Counted from the stretch's first letter, positions 54,003 through 62,934 are shown. The stretch: 63,356 nt of DNA from an uncultured Bacteroides sp. (GCA_944322345.1 CALUOO010000016.1:1-63356); one strand, 5' to 3'. A program made the numbers and translations. The notes: generated by a model from the letters alone, not told the origin.

Positions 54003-57000
54003 ATGAAAAGTAAAAAAGTTTTCCTGCTGGCCATTGCCATGATGACAGGCTGCGGAACCGGTGCTTATGCCCAGAAACAGGCCAATGATAAGAAAGTGAA
54101 GGCCTATATGGTGGCTGATGCACACTTGGACACACAATGGAACTGGGACATCCAGACTACTATCAACGAGTATGTATGGAATACGATCAACCGTAACCTG
54201 TTTCTTATGAAACGCTACCCGAATTATGTATTCAACTTTGAAGGTGCTGTGAAATATTCGTGGATGAAGGAATATTATCCCACACAATACGAAGAGTTGA
54301 AGGAATATATCAATTCCGGACGTTGGCATATCTCTGGTAGTGGCTGGGATGCAAATGATGTTCTGGTTCCTTCCAGTGAGTCGGTGATTCGTAATATTAT
54401 GCTTGGACAAACCTATTATCGGCAGGAGTTCGGTAAAGAAAGCACAGATATATTCTTGCCCGACTGTTTCGGATTTGGATGGACTTTGCCCAGTCTTGCA
54501 GCTCATTGTGGGCTGATTGGATTCTCGTCGCAGAAACTTGACTGGCGTAACAATCCGTTCTATGGAAATAGCAAGCATCCTTTTACTATCGGACTGTGGA
54601 AAGGAGTGGATGGAAAGCAACTGATGTTGGCTCACGGATATGACTACGGCCGTCGTTGGAATGATGAAGATTTGTCTGAAAGCGAACAATTACAAAAATT
54701 GTCGAAAGATAATCCGTTCGGACTGGTTTATCGTTATTACGGGACAGGAGATACAGGAGGCTCACCTACATTGGAGTCTGTACGTTCGATAGAGAAGGGT
54801 ATTAAAGGTGATGGCCCTGTAGAAGTGATTAGTGCAACAAGCGACCAGCTTTATAAAGACTTCCAGCCGTATGACAAACATCCGGAACTTCCGGTATTCA
54901 ACGGTGAGTTGCTGATGGATGTACATGGAACAGGCTGTTATACCTCACAGGCTGCTATGAAGTTGTATAACAGACAGAATGAACTGCTTGGAGATGCAGC
55001 AGAGCGTGCGGCACTTGCTGCCGAATGGCTGGGAGCAGCTGATTATCCCGGTGCTTCGCTGACAGAATCGTGGAAACGCTTTATTTTCCATCAATTCCAT
55101 GATGACCTGACAGGAACCAGTATTCCTCGTGCTTATGAATTCTCATGGAACGATGAATTGCTCTCGTTGAAACAGTTTTCAGACATTCTGACAAAGGCAG
55201 TCGACGGAGTTGCAGGTCAATTGGATACCCGTACCAAAGGTGAGGCTGTGGTGCTTTATAATGCCAATGCTTTCCCTGTGACCGATTTGGCAGAAATAGT
55301 TATTGAAACGTCAAAAACACCTAAAGGCTATACCGTCTACAATGAGAAAGGCAAGAAAGTGCCTTCGCAACTGGTAGGTTATGCCGGCGGGAAAGCTCAT
55401 CTGCTGGTAGAGGCCACAGTTCCGGCCAATGGATATGTGGTGTATGACGTAAGGACATCAGGCGGAAAAGCTGCTGTTGAGCCCACAGAAGTTTCTTCTA
55501 TCGAAAACAGTGTATATAAGCTGACGTTTGACCAGAATGGTGACATTGTTTCTTTGCAGGATAAGCGTAATGGAAAAGAAATGGTGAAAGAGGGACAGGC
55601 TATCCGCCTGGCATTGTTTACCGAAAATAAATCGTATGCATGGCCCGCATGGGAAATATTGAAAGAAACGGTAGATCGCGATCCGATTTCTATTACCGAT
55701 GATGTGAAGATCCGTCTGGTAGAAGATGGTACTTTGCGTAAGGCTGTATGCATCGAAAAGAAATATGGAGAATCTGTATTTAAACAGTATGTACGTTTGT
55801 ATGAAGGATGTCGTGCCGATCGGGTTGACTTCTATAATGAAGTAGACTGGCAGACTACCAATGCTTTGCTGAAAGCCGAATTCCCATTGGCAATAGAGAA
55901 TGAAAAGGCTACTTATGACTTGGGCTTGGGAAATATCCAGCGAGGCAATAATACAAAAACAGCCTATGAAGTTTATGCTCATCAGTGGACAGACCTGACA
56001 GACCAGAGCAATAGTTACGGAGTTTCTGTATTGAACGATTGCAAATATGGTTGGGATAAACCTAACAATCATACAATCCGTTTGTCGTTGTTGCATACTC
56101 CAAAAACTGATGGCGGATATACGTATCAGAACCGTCAGGATTTTGGTCATCACATATTTACTTATAGCCTGACCGGGCATGAAGGAGCATTGGATAAATC
56201 TGCTACTGTACAGAAGGCCGCAGTGTTGAATCAGCCGTTGAAGGCTTTCATCTCTCCGAAGCATAAGGGAACTTTGGGCAAGTCATTCTCGTTCGCACAG
56301 TCTGACAATGATAAAGTTATCATTAAAGCTCTGAAGAAGGCTGAGGTTAGCGACGAATATGTAGTACGTGTGTACGAGACAGAAGGCAAGGAGCTGCAAA
56401 AAGCTGTTATTACTTTTGCTGGCGAGATTGAATCGGCATGTGAGGCAGACGGTACAGAAAAAGAAATAGGTACAGCAACGTTCAATGGAAATGGCTTGCA
56501 GGTAAGTGTAGAGCCTTATAGCGTAAAAACATATAAGGTACGCTTGAAGAAAGCAACTCCTGTTCAGTCGGTAGATTATGCTTATCTTCCGTTGAAGTAT
56601 GACCGTAAATGTTTCAGCTGGAACGAATTCCGTCATGAAGCAAACTTTGAGTCTGGATATAGCTATGCTGCAGAACTGCTGCCGGATTCTGTGCTGACAG
56701 CCAATGGAGTACCATTCCGTTTAGGTGAGAAGGAAATTGCCAATGGAGTAACTTGTAAAGGCAACGAAATTGAACTGCCGGCAAACAGCTCTTATAACCG
56801 TATTTATTTCCTTGTTGCTTCGACAGATAAAGACCGTACGGTTACTTTTGGAATCGGAGAAAAACAGGAAGAGGTGACTGTTCCATATTACACTGATTTT
56901 ATTGGTCAGTGGGGACATGTTGGGCATACAGAAGGATTCCTGAAACAAGCAGAGGTGGCTTATGTAGGCACTCACCGTCATTCTGCGGAAAAAGATGAGG

Positions 57001-57602
57001 CTTATGAGTTTACCTATATGTTCAAGGTAGGTATGGATATTCCTAAAGATGCAAAGAGTATTAAACTGCCAGAAGATGAACATGTTGTTGTGTTTGCCGC
57101 TACACTGGTTGATGAACAGTATCCGTCAGTCGTGCCAGCAGGAGAACTGTTCCGTACTGCAATCATGGAAGGAAAGAGCACAAATAATCGTGCGAATCTG
57201 CTGAAAGATGCCAAGATTATCGGTTGCTCTGGTGAAGTCAATGAGTCGGAACAGGCACGTTTTGCTATAGACGGTAATACGTCTACCAAATGGTGTGATA
57301 CAAGTGTTGCTCCAAATTATATTGATTTTGATTTGGGTGAGCAGAAGGAACTTACAGGATGGAAGCTGGTCAATGCCGGTCAGGAAGGAAGTTCGTTCAT
57401 TACAGGAGCATGCTTCCTGCAGGGACGTAATGACCTGAATGAAGAATGGAAGACTATCGATCCGCTGGTTGGTAACCGTAAAGATACTGTGTTGCGCAAT
57501 TTTAATAAGGTATCTTATCGTTATGTCCGGTTACTGATAACTCAGTCAACGCAGGACAACGGGTTGAATGCAGCCCGGATATATGAGATAGAAGTCTATT
57601 AA
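54003..57602 (+). CDS. GH38 alpha-mannosidase with C-terminal F5/8 type C domain
   Basis: A 1199-residue exported enzyme. The start has a signal sequence; MMTGC could act as a lipobox, or cleavage may occur at AYAQ. The GH38 catalytic domain shows the zinc ligands His41/Asp43 (DAHLDTQWNWD) and the nucleophile Asp154 in LPDCFGFGWTLPS. The three-helix and beta-sandwich domains follow. Residues about 1060-1199 form an F5/8 type C (CBM32-like) module: ARFAIDGNTSTKWCD and YIDFDLGEQKELTGWKL. It removes alpha-linked mannose, probably from host or yeast glycans. It lies 102 bases after the ligase gene, with three copies of ACTCATAA in between. manC is convergent downstream. Confidence 0.94.
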   Translation: MKSKKVFLLAIAMMTGCGTGAYAQKQANDKKVKAYMVADAHLDTQWNWDIQTTINEYVWNTINRNLFLMKRYPNYVFNFEGAVKYSWMKEYYPTQYEELKEYINSGRWHISGSGWDANDVLVPSSESVIRNIMLGQTYYRQEFGKESTDIFLPDCFGFGWTLPSLAAHCGLIGFSSQKLDWRNNPFYGNSKHPFTIGLWKGVDGKQLMLAHGYDYGRRWNDEDLSESEQLQKLSKDNPFGLVYRYYGTGDTGGSPTLESVRSIEKGIKGDGPVEVISATSDQLYKDFQPYDKHPELPVFNGELLMDVHGTGCYTSQAAMKLYNRQNELLGDAAERAALAAEWLGAADYPGASLTESWKRFIFHQFHDDLTGTSIPRAYEFSWNDELLSLKQFSDILTKAVDGVAGQLDTRTKGEAVVLYNANAFPVTDLAEIVIETSKTPKGYTVYNEKGKKVPSQLVGYAGGKAHLLVEATVPANGYVVYDVRTSGGKAAVEPTEVSSIENSVYKLTFDQNGDIVSLQDKRNGKEMVKEGQAIRLALFTENKSYAWPAWEILKETVDRDPISITDDVKIRLVEDGTLRKAVCIEKKYGESVFKQYVRLYEGCRADRVDFYNEVDWQTTNALLKAEFPLAIENEKATYDLGLGNIQRGNNTKTAYEVYAHQWTDLTDQSNSYGVSVLNDCKYGWDKPNNHTIRLSLLHTPKTDGGYTYQNRQDFGHHIFTYSLTGHEGALDKSATVQKAAVLNQPLKAFISPKHKGTLGKSFSFAQSDNDKVIIKALKKAEVSDEYVVRVYETEGKELQKAVITFAGEIESACEADGTEKEIGTATFNGNGLQVSVEPYSVKTYKVRLKKATPVQSVDYAYLPLKYDRKCFSWNEFRHEANFESGYSYAAELLPDSVLTANGVPFRLGEKEIANGVTCKGNEIELPANSSYNRIYFLVASTDKDRTVTFGIGEKQEEVTVPYYTDFIGQWGHVGHTEGFLKQAEVAYVGTHRHSAEKDEAYEFTYMFKVGMDIPKDAKSIKLPEDEHVVVFAATLVDEQYPSVVPAGELFRTAIMEGKSTNNRANLLKDAKIIGCSGEVNESEQARFAIDGNTSTKWCDTSVAPNYIDFDLGEQKELTGWKLVNAGQEGSSFITGACFLQGRNDLNEEWKTIDPLVGNRKDTVLRNFNKVSYRYVRLLITQSTQDNGLNAARIYEIEVY

Positions 57603-57616
57603 GGCTGTTGAAATAA

Positions 57617-57656
57617 GAACGCCTCATATCAGACCGATATGAGGCGCTTCTTTTTT
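57617..57656. terminator. Terminator between GH38 and manC
   Basis: GCCTCATATC (57621-57630) and GATATGAGGC (57636-57645) form a perfect 10-bp stem with loop AGACC. A T tract follows on the plus strand, and AAGAAC before the stem provides T-rich sequence on the minus strand. Confidence 0.88.
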
Positions 57657-57677
57657 ATTGTCTATTATTGATTGTTG

Positions 57678-58760
57678 TCAGATGAACTCCTCTCCCATTT
57701 GAATTTGGGCATCATTTACGAACTTACGTATAGCATATTCCTTGTCTTTGGGGCAGATTAGCAATACATTGTCCGATTCTGCTATCAGAAAATTTTCCAG
57801 TCCTTCAATCACTACTAGCTTTTCTTTGGGCAAAGCAATAATATTGTTCTGGCTGTCATAGATAAGTGAATTGCACTTTAATGTGACGTTTCCATTATTA
57901 TCTTTTTCGGATAAATCGTACAGCGAACTCCATGTACCTAAATCAGACCAGCCAAAATCTCCTAAAGATACATATACGTTATCTGCTTTTTCCATAATGC
58001 CGAAGTCGACAGATACGTTTGGACAGGCAGGAAAATTCTCTTCAATAAATGCCGTTTCTTTGCCTGTGCCATAAATACCTTTGCCGGGAAGCAGTTTGGA
58101 TGCTAATTCCGGAAGCAATGTTTCTACTGCTTTTAGGATTGTATTGACATTCCACATGAATAATCCTGAGTTCCAATAAAATTCTCCACTTTCTATAAAT
58201 ACCTTTGCCAGTTCTAATTCCGGTTTTTCAGTAAAGGTTTTTACTTTGTAGAAATTTTCTCCAGCTGGTTCGGCTATTTGTATATAGCCATATCCGGTTT
58301 CTGGCCGATTGGGCTTGATACCTAATGTCAGCAACTTCTCGGAGTTGGCAACAAAGTCCAGTCCATTTTCAATAGCACTGAGAAACTCGTCTTCTTTTAA
58401 TATCAGATGATCCGAAGGAGCTACAACGATGTTTGCATTAGGATTTAATGCTTGAATGTGATAAGAAGCCCATGCTATACATGGAGCGGTGTTCCGTCTT
58501 GTAGGTTCTAATAAAATTTGTTTTTCATCTATTGCGGGTAATTGCTCTTTTACCAGATCTGCATAGATGGCATTAGTGACGATTAAAATATTTTCTGTAG
58601 GAATCACTTTTTGGAAACGGTCGAATGTCTGTTGTAAAAGAGAACGACCTGTTCCAAAGAAATCGAGAAACTGTTTGGGCATTGTCTTACGGCTGAACGG
58701 CCAAAAACGGCTACCGATTCCACCTCCCATGATAATGCAGTAATTATCTTTATTTGCCAT
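57678..58760 (-). CDS. manC: Mannose-1-phosphate guanylyltransferase
   Basis: A 360-residue cytoplasmic nucleotidyltransferase that makes GDP-mannose from GTP and mannose-1-phosphate. The N-terminal motif GGGIGSRFWPFSRKTMPKQF is diagnostic. VVAPSDHLI, FTEKPELELA and EFYWNSGLFMWN follow in the usual order. It lacks the C-terminal cupin-type isomerase domain found in bifunctional ManC/AlgA (about 470 residues), so it is the monofunctional form. It would supply GDP-mannose for polysaccharide, and GDP-fucose through later enzymes. It stands alone on the minus strand. Confidence 0.93.
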   Translation of the reverse strand: MANKDNYCIIMGGGIGSRFWPFSRKTMPKQFLDFFGTGRSLLQQTFDRFQKVIPTENILIVTNAIYADLVKEQLPAIDEKQILLEPTRRNTAPCIAWASYHIQALNPNANIVVAPSDHLILKEDEFLSAIENGLDFVANSEKLLTLGIKPNRPETGYGYIQIAEPAGENFYKVKTFTEKPELELAKVFIESGEFYWNSGLFMWNVNTILKAVETLLPELASKLLPGKGIYGTGKETAFIEENFPACPNVSVDFGIMEKADNVYVSLGDFGWSDLGTWSSLYDLSEKDNNGNVTLKCNSLIYDSQNNIIALPKEKLVVIEGLENFLIAESDNVLLICPKDKEYAIRKFVNDAQIQMGEEFI

Positions 58761-58867
58761 GATTACAACTCTTTTTTTAAGTTTCTGCTAATGTACAGTT
58801 TATTATTTGAATATGAAAAAGACTTGATGTATGATTTATATTTTTTGCTCCTTTTTTTATGAAACTA

Positions 58868-58897
58868 TTGCATTTCCAAAATAAAGTCGTATCTTTG
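58868..58897 (+). promoter_or_regulatory. Promoter of tRNA-Leu
   Basis: TTG (58868-58870), 19 bases, then TATCTTTG (58890-58897). Transcription would start about 15 bases before the mature 5' end. Confidence 0.75.
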
Positions 58898-58918
58898 CAG
58901 CGCAATTCAGAAATAGTT

Positions 58919-59002
58919 GCCCAGATGGCGGAATCGGTAGACGCGCTGGTCTCAAACACCAGTGGATTCACTTCCATCCCGGTTCGACCCCGGGTCTGGG
59001 TA
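58919..59002 (+). tRNA. tRNA-Leu (CAA)
   Basis: A class II tRNA. The acceptor GCCCAGA (58919-58925) pairs with TCTGGGT (58995-59001), with one wobble at the end. The anticodon loop CTCAAAC gives anticodon CAA, which reads UUG. A variable arm and the T arm CCGGTTCGACCCCGG are present. CCA is not encoded. A terminator hairpin follows directly. Confidence 0.96.
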
Positions 59003-59007
59003 CGGAT

Positions 59008-59050
59008 AAATCGGCTAAGTAATTGAATACAAGTACTTAGCCGATTTTAT
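59008..59050 (+). terminator. Terminator of tRNA-Leu
   Basis: AAATCGGCTAAGTA (59008-59021) and TACTTAGCCGATTT (59034-59047) are perfect 14-bp arms, followed by TATTTTG. Confidence 0.85.
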
Positions 59051-59290
59051 TTTGTACCTATTGTTCCCGCTTTGTTCCCACACGGACTTATTCGCCAGCT
59101 CTTTAAATGAGATTGAATACGCTTAAATATTATTCTTCTTGCAATATTATTGAATATATGGAAAGGCGATTAGTATTGTCGGGGAATTGAGTATTCGTGA
59201 AAATCAATATATTAAGTCTATCATGGGCCAATAGAGGTACAAACAGATAATAAAATAAGTATCAAATCACTGATTTTTATCTAAATAAGA
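59051..59290. other. Spacer after tRNA-Leu
   Basis: Part of a 583-base stretch without a protein gene (59003-59585). It contains two close GTTCCC words (59069-59091) of the sort seen near Bacteroides integration junctions, but no integrase gene and no second copy of the tRNA end. The rest shows nothing I can name. Confidence 0.4.
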
Positions 59291-59319
59291 TTGTATATCA
59301 CGGAAATTCCCTATCTTTG
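59291..59319 (+). promoter_or_regulatory. Promoter of the structured RNA candidate
   Basis: TTG (59291-59293), 18 bases, then TATCTTTG (59312-59319). The predicted start is at the first hairpin of the RNA. Confidence 0.65.
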
Positions 59320-59324
59320 TATTT

Positions 59325-59545
59325 GGTGAGAGGCAACTCTTACCAAGACATATGATAAATCAAAGAAGCGTTATGCTTATCTTGCGAATTGGAAACGTAG
59401 GAAATTTCACAATTACACACAAGGGTGGCATAGTGGTTCTCACGCTATAGCGTGGGCTGCTATTACTACATTCGTGTGTACAGGTTTCCTACGACCTCCA
59501 ATTCAGAACGTGGCATTTGCAGTTCCACGCTTCTGCGTAAATAAC
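59325..59545 (+). ncRNA. Structured non-coding RNA candidate
   Basis: A GGTGAGAG-GCAA-CTCTTACC hairpin with a GNRA loop opens it (59325-59344). A long rod follows. GAATTGGA-AA-CGTAGGAAA (59386-59404) pairs with TTTCCTACG-ACC-TCCAATTC (59485-59504). Inside it TACACAC (59414-59420) pairs with GTGTGTA (59474-59480), then GTGG-C-ATAG (59425-59433) with CTAT-TA-CTAC (59460-59469), and the tip is the palindrome CACGCTATAGCGTG (59441-59454). A third hairpin, CGTGG...CCACG, lies at about 59509-59529. A good promoter stands just upstream and a small lipoprotein gene 40 bases downstream. No reverse transcriptase is near, so a retron is not supported. The 3' end is a guess. Confidence 0.7.
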
Positions 59546-59585
59546 GGCTCAATTGGAACTAAAAGAGTCACTGGTATAAAAGGAA

Positions 59586-60041
59586 ATGAAGCAAAAGTTT
59601 ATAATTTATATTATATCTATAGCCGCTATGATAGTACTAATGACATCTTGTGCTTCAGGAAAGATTGTTCTATCTAATGATGTAAACATTAGTAAGTACA
59701 AGTATGTCATTTTCGGGAAAGAAACATCAGGAGATAGAGAATTGGATGATGTAGTTATGTCTGTTCAAAATCAGATAGCAGAAACCAATCTAATAGTTTT
59801 ATCATCCTCTAATATTTTAAAAATTTGTGAATGTTCGGATAGTATTCTCTCCCCAAATATCCACGTTACATCTGAAAAGTGGGATGGAGGACATACATAT
59901 ATAACAGTAACTTTTTACGATTATAACACTAATCAAAGTGTAGCCGTTATAAAAAGTAGTGGTATAGGGATGACGATAAGTCATGACCAAAATATAGCCT
60001 TAAATGCAATAAGGAAAAAAATTAATGAGTTGTTCAAATAA
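59586..60041 (+). CDS. Small lipoprotein of unknown function
   Basis: A 151-residue protein with an N-terminal hydrophobic segment and lipobox MTSC (Cys at about residue 22). The mature part is mixed alpha/beta and resembles small envelope lipoproteins (YKYVIFGKETSGDRELDD; HTYITVTFYDYNTNQSVAVI), but I recognise no family. It is the first of four plus-strand genes in the island after tRNA-Leu and is 30 bases from the next. Base composition is more AT-rich than in the housekeeping part. Confidence 0.62.
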   Translation: MKQKFIIYIISIAAMIVLMTSCASGKIVLSNDVNISKYKYVIFGKETSGDRELDDVVMSVQNQIAETNLIVLSSSNILKICECSDSILSPNIHVTSEKWDGGHTYITVTFYDYNTNQSVAVIKSSGIGMTISHDQNIALNAIRKKINELFK

Positions 60042-60070
60042 GTAAAAGCATTTCACAACAACATAAAAGT

Positions 60071-60724
60071 ATGTACCCACACGATAATATCTTCAACATA
60101 TATTACAACATTGGCAAACGAACTCCATTCTTGGTAAAAAGATGTGAGTTGGGATTAGCTCGTTCTTCAAGCGAAGAAAGACGTATTGACCCTAATCGAG
60201 ATAGAACTTTTTTAGTTGAAACGGTAAAGCCACGTGGTAAATACGGTAAGGCTTATGGGAAATGCTTTGTGAATGGTAAGCCGGATGATAGTTATAGACA
60301 GGAGTGCTATCCAGATATCAAAGATGAGGAAATTCCTTGTGCAGGATGTGGAGAATGGGTTTTGATTGATGTTCCCGGTGTATCGCTTGATGAAATATTT
60401 CCTATCCACAAAGCGGAAGAAGTTCTACAGTTTGGAAAATATAAAGGAAAATCCTTGGGGGATATTTATACAACGGATTACCAATATCTCTATTGGTTAG
60501 AAACGACAGATAGGTTCTTTAAAATTGACTTTGAAGAGCTTAAACGATTGTATCCAAATGTTGAAAAGTCCTCGGATATATCCATTTCCGAAAGAATTAT
60601 TGGCTTTGGAAAATATAAAGGGAAAAAGCTTAGTGAAATCAAAGATGATATTTCTTACCTTGAATGGCTCGTTTCAATAGGAAAAATTTCCAGTGATGAC
60701 TTTAATTCATTAACAACGATATAA
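60071..60724 (+). CDS. Protein with two ExoX-C-like (FGKYKGK) repeats
   Basis: A 217-residue cytoplasmic protein. Two copies of a short module are clear: LQFGKYKGKSLGDI...YLYWLE (about 118-145) and IGFGKYKGKKLSEI...YLEWLV (about 177-205). The pattern FGKYKGK..xxI...YLxWL is that of the exodeoxyribonuclease X-like C-terminal domain. The nuclease domain itself is missing. The N-terminal 115 residues contain CAGC and other Cys but no family I know. A nucleic-acid-binding role is possible. The gap to the next gene is 18 bases. Confidence 0.62.
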   Translation: MYPHDNIFNIYYNIGKRTPFLVKRCELGLARSSSEERRIDPNRDRTFLVETVKPRGKYGKAYGKCFVNGKPDDSYRQECYPDIKDEEIPCAGCGEWVLIDVPGVSLDEIFPIHKAEEVLQFGKYKGKSLGDIYTTDYQYLYWLETTDRFFKIDFEELKRLYPNVEKSSDISISERIIGFGKYKGKKLSEIKDDISYLEWLVSIGKISSDDFNSLTTI

Positions 60725-60742
60725 TCAATAAAAACAAATTAT

Positions 60743-61450
60743 ATGAAAAAATGGATTATTTACGTGCTTGGTGTAATTACAGGTGTTATACTCACATTTG
60801 CTTTCGCATTTTGCGTTAATCTATCTAATAATTCGGGAATTATTGGACTTGAAATGTTTGAAGAGCCCGGAGATTATATGGAATACTCACAATTTAAAGT
60901 ATTCCAAGTAGTTTCATCAGGATGCGCATTAGCTCATGCCGATGAATCATTTGGAACAATCGTACTTATGATACCAAATGAAAATCAACAATTCTATGAC
61001 GATCAAAAAATCGTGCTTAAAAGTGACCAATGTGCTCAACACGTGGGAACTTATAGATATAGCACTAAAATGGATATAGAAAAAACAGTCCCGGCTGTTA
61101 GAATAATCGACGGTGTAGAATTGCCGAAATCAAATAAAACAATTTCAGCTAAAAATAATTCTGGAAAGACATTGTTTGACAAGCCGGGAGAATGTGTAAG
61201 CCGGAAAAATTTTGAAGTACAGAAAGTTTTGGAGTCTGGTGATGCTATAGCTTTGGAAATTAGAGAAACTATTGGGGGACACATATTTACTTCTGATTTG
61301 GAAGTGTTAATCTTAGCTCATGAGGGTGATAATTTTTATGATAAGCAAGTGATTAAAGTTCCTAAAGGCAAATGCGCAAGACAGATTGGCAACTATAGGT
61401 ATGAAGAATATGGCAGCACAAAAGTAATTCCCATAGTTACTTTCAAATAA
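60743..61450 (+). CDS. Membrane-anchored protein with two internal repeats
   Basis: A 235-residue protein with one N-terminal membrane helix (about 4-27). The exported part is two copies of an 80-residue beta-rich unit: EEPGDYMEYSQFKVFQVVSSGCALA...FYDDQKIVLKSDQCAQHVGTYRY and DKPGECVSRKNFEVQKVLESGDAIA...FYDKQVIKVPKGKCARQIGNYRY (motifs in short excerpts here). The repeats share FYDxQ, KxxxCAxxxGxYRY and a final VPxVxxx strand. The function is unknown. It sits between the ExoX-C-like and NERD genes in one direction. Confidence 0.65.
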   Translation: MKKWIIYVLGVITGVILTFAFAFCVNLSNNSGIIGLEMFEEPGDYMEYSQFKVFQVVSSGCALAHADESFGTIVLMIPNENQQFYDDQKIVLKSDQCAQHVGTYRYSTKMDIEKTVPAVRIIDGVELPKSNKTISAKNNSGKTLFDKPGECVSRKNFEVQKVLESGDAIALEIRETIGGHIFTSDLEVLILAHEGDNFYDKQVIKVPKGKCARQIGNYRYEEYGSTKVIPIVTFK

Positions 61451-61486
61451 GCTTATGGCATTGTATTTTTCTTTTGAGCGTGATTT

Positions 61487-62248
61487 ATGTCACTTGTATC
61501 AGTCATATTCCTAATATGCCTGACGGTTGGTATAGCTTGCCTTGTCTATATCAGACTAAAAGAACGCAGGCTTATTGAGCAGGTCACATCCATTAGCCGT
61601 GGAGAGTGGTCTGAGCGTAGAGTGGTATTAAAACTATTGAAATTAGGTATCAACCCCAAAGCTATATTTCATGATTTGTATATACAGAAACCTAATGGCG
61701 AATATACGCAAGTCGATGTAGTCGTCGCCACAAAAGCGGGTATTATCGTTTTTGAGGTGAAGGATTACAGTGGTTGGATTTTCGGTAACGAACATCAGAA
61801 ATACTGGACTCAATTATTGGCTTATGGTAAAGAAAGGCATCGCTTTTATAATCCTGTCATGCAAAATGCCGGACATATTAAAGCTATTAGGCAATGTTTG
61901 CCACAAAATCCCGATGTTCCAATTTATTCAGTCATCGTTTTCTTTGGGGATAGTGAATTTAAGGATGTTACTTGCCATGCCGATAATACTTTCATTATAT
62001 ATCCTCGTTCTATCCAGCGAGTAGTATCTGAGATTCTGGCTCAGCCTAATGCCGCTTTCGGCAACAAATACGAGATAATGGACTTTTTTACTAAGGCTGT
62101 ACAAGATGGCAATAATCCGATGATTGTTGCTTCGCAAATCAACTCTGCTGCATATCACGGTCGTAATAAACCACAGTCCACCTATACAACATTCTTCGAC
62201 TCGTCATTTCGCTTCAGAGGTTTTCCGTTTCGAAGAAGATTCTGGTGA
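61487..62248 (+). CDS. NERD-domain nuclease-related protein
   Basis: A 253-residue protein with an N-terminal membrane helix (about 3-22) followed by a NERD domain (about 36-160). The nuclease-like core shows GEWSERRV, QVDVVVATKAGIIVFEVKDYSG (Asp, then Glu-x-Lys, as in PD-(D/E)XK folds) and a later YNPVMQNAGHIKAI helix. NERD proteins are thought to process DNA and are often carried on mobile elements and in defence regions. It is the last plus-strand gene of the island and converges with the mobilisation gene at a distance of 35 bases. Confidence 0.85.
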   Translation: MSLVSVIFLICLTVGIACLVYIRLKERRLIEQVTSISRGEWSERRVVLKLLKLGINPKAIFHDLYIQKPNGEYTQVDVVVATKAGIIVFEVKDYSGWIFGNEHQKYWTQLLAYGKERHRFYNPVMQNAGHIKAIRQCLPQNPDVPIYSVIVFFGDSEFKDVTCHADNTFIIYPRSIQRVVSEILAQPNAAFGNKYEIMDFFTKAVQDGNNPMIVASQINSAAYHGRNKPQSTYTTFFDSSFRFRGFPFRRRFW

Positions 62249-62283
62249 TTCTGCATAGTCACACCAATATGTACAAACAACCA

Positions 62284-62934
62284 TTATCCCTCATGCTTAT
62301 GCCAATGCACATACACATCCCGTATCGAAATCTCATGATTAAGATATGCCTTACTGATTTCGGCAGGAAGGGTATAAGCAGGATAGTCGGCGACCTTGAA
62401 ATGCCAGTAGATGCCTCGGTTGTCGGGATAAATCCGGCAGTTGTGCCGTTCGCAGAAAAGGCGTTCACCTTCGGCGGTATAAAGGTAATAGTTGGTCGCC
62501 GCTTTCTGCAATTCCGCGTTTTTCTCTTGAAGTTCACGTACTTTTGCGGCAAGTTGTTCCTGCTGTTTCTGTTCAGATTCATAAGCCGACAAATCCATTT
62601 CATGCCATATGCCAGTCTTGAAATATTCGTTGGTACGGCAGATGTATTCGCGGATAGCGTCTGTTACAAAAGGTAAGCCGTGGATGTTGGCCAGCCGTGC
62701 AATCTGATTGAGGTTGACTTGCATCTTGTAGCTGATGTTGGCCGTGCGCTTTATTCGCTCGCTTTCTTCTATGGTGAGTGCGGCTGAGAGTTCTTTGCCT
62801 AATGCTGCTTCACGGATGAAAGCCGCCACAGACAACCGTGCGGCATTGGCTTTCTGCTCAATCACGGCATATTCTGATTCACTGAACTGTATCTCCTTGC
62901 GTTTGGTACGCTTATTTTCATTTTCTGTTTTCAT
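62284..62934 (-). CDS. MobC/NikA-like mobilisation accessory protein
   Basis: A 216-residue protein. The N-terminal half has the ribbon-helix-helix and helical pattern of relaxosome accessory proteins: IQFSESEYAVIEQKANAARL, SVAAFIREAALG and YKMQVNLNQIARLANIHGLP. These bind the transfer origin with a relaxase. The C-terminal half has a coiled coil (about 115-145) and an unfamiliar domain rich in aromatic residues, ending HWHKHEG. This extension is unusual for MobC. No relaxase gene follows on this strand before the convergent NERD gene. It overlaps the preceding gene by 4 bases. Confidence 0.78.
   Translation of the reverse strand: MKTENENKRTKRKEIQFSESEYAVIEQKANAARLSVAAFIREAALGKELSAALTIEESERIKRTANISYKMQVNLNQIARLANIHGLPFVTDAIREYICRTNEYFKTGIWHEMDLSAYESEQKQQEQLAAKVRELQEKNAELQKAATNYYLYTAEGERLFCERHNCRIYPDNRGIYWHFKVADYPAYTLPAEISKAYLNHEISIRDVYVHWHKHEG

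Noticed and set aside
59003-59330. Integrase gene or attachment site next to tRNA-Leu
   Set aside because: No tyrosine or serine recombinase motif and no repeated tRNA 3' end are seen in the window; only GTTCCC words remain, which is too little.
59325-59545. Retron msr/msd RNA
   Set aside because: The nested stems are reminiscent, but no reverse transcriptase lies within the following 4 kb on either strand.
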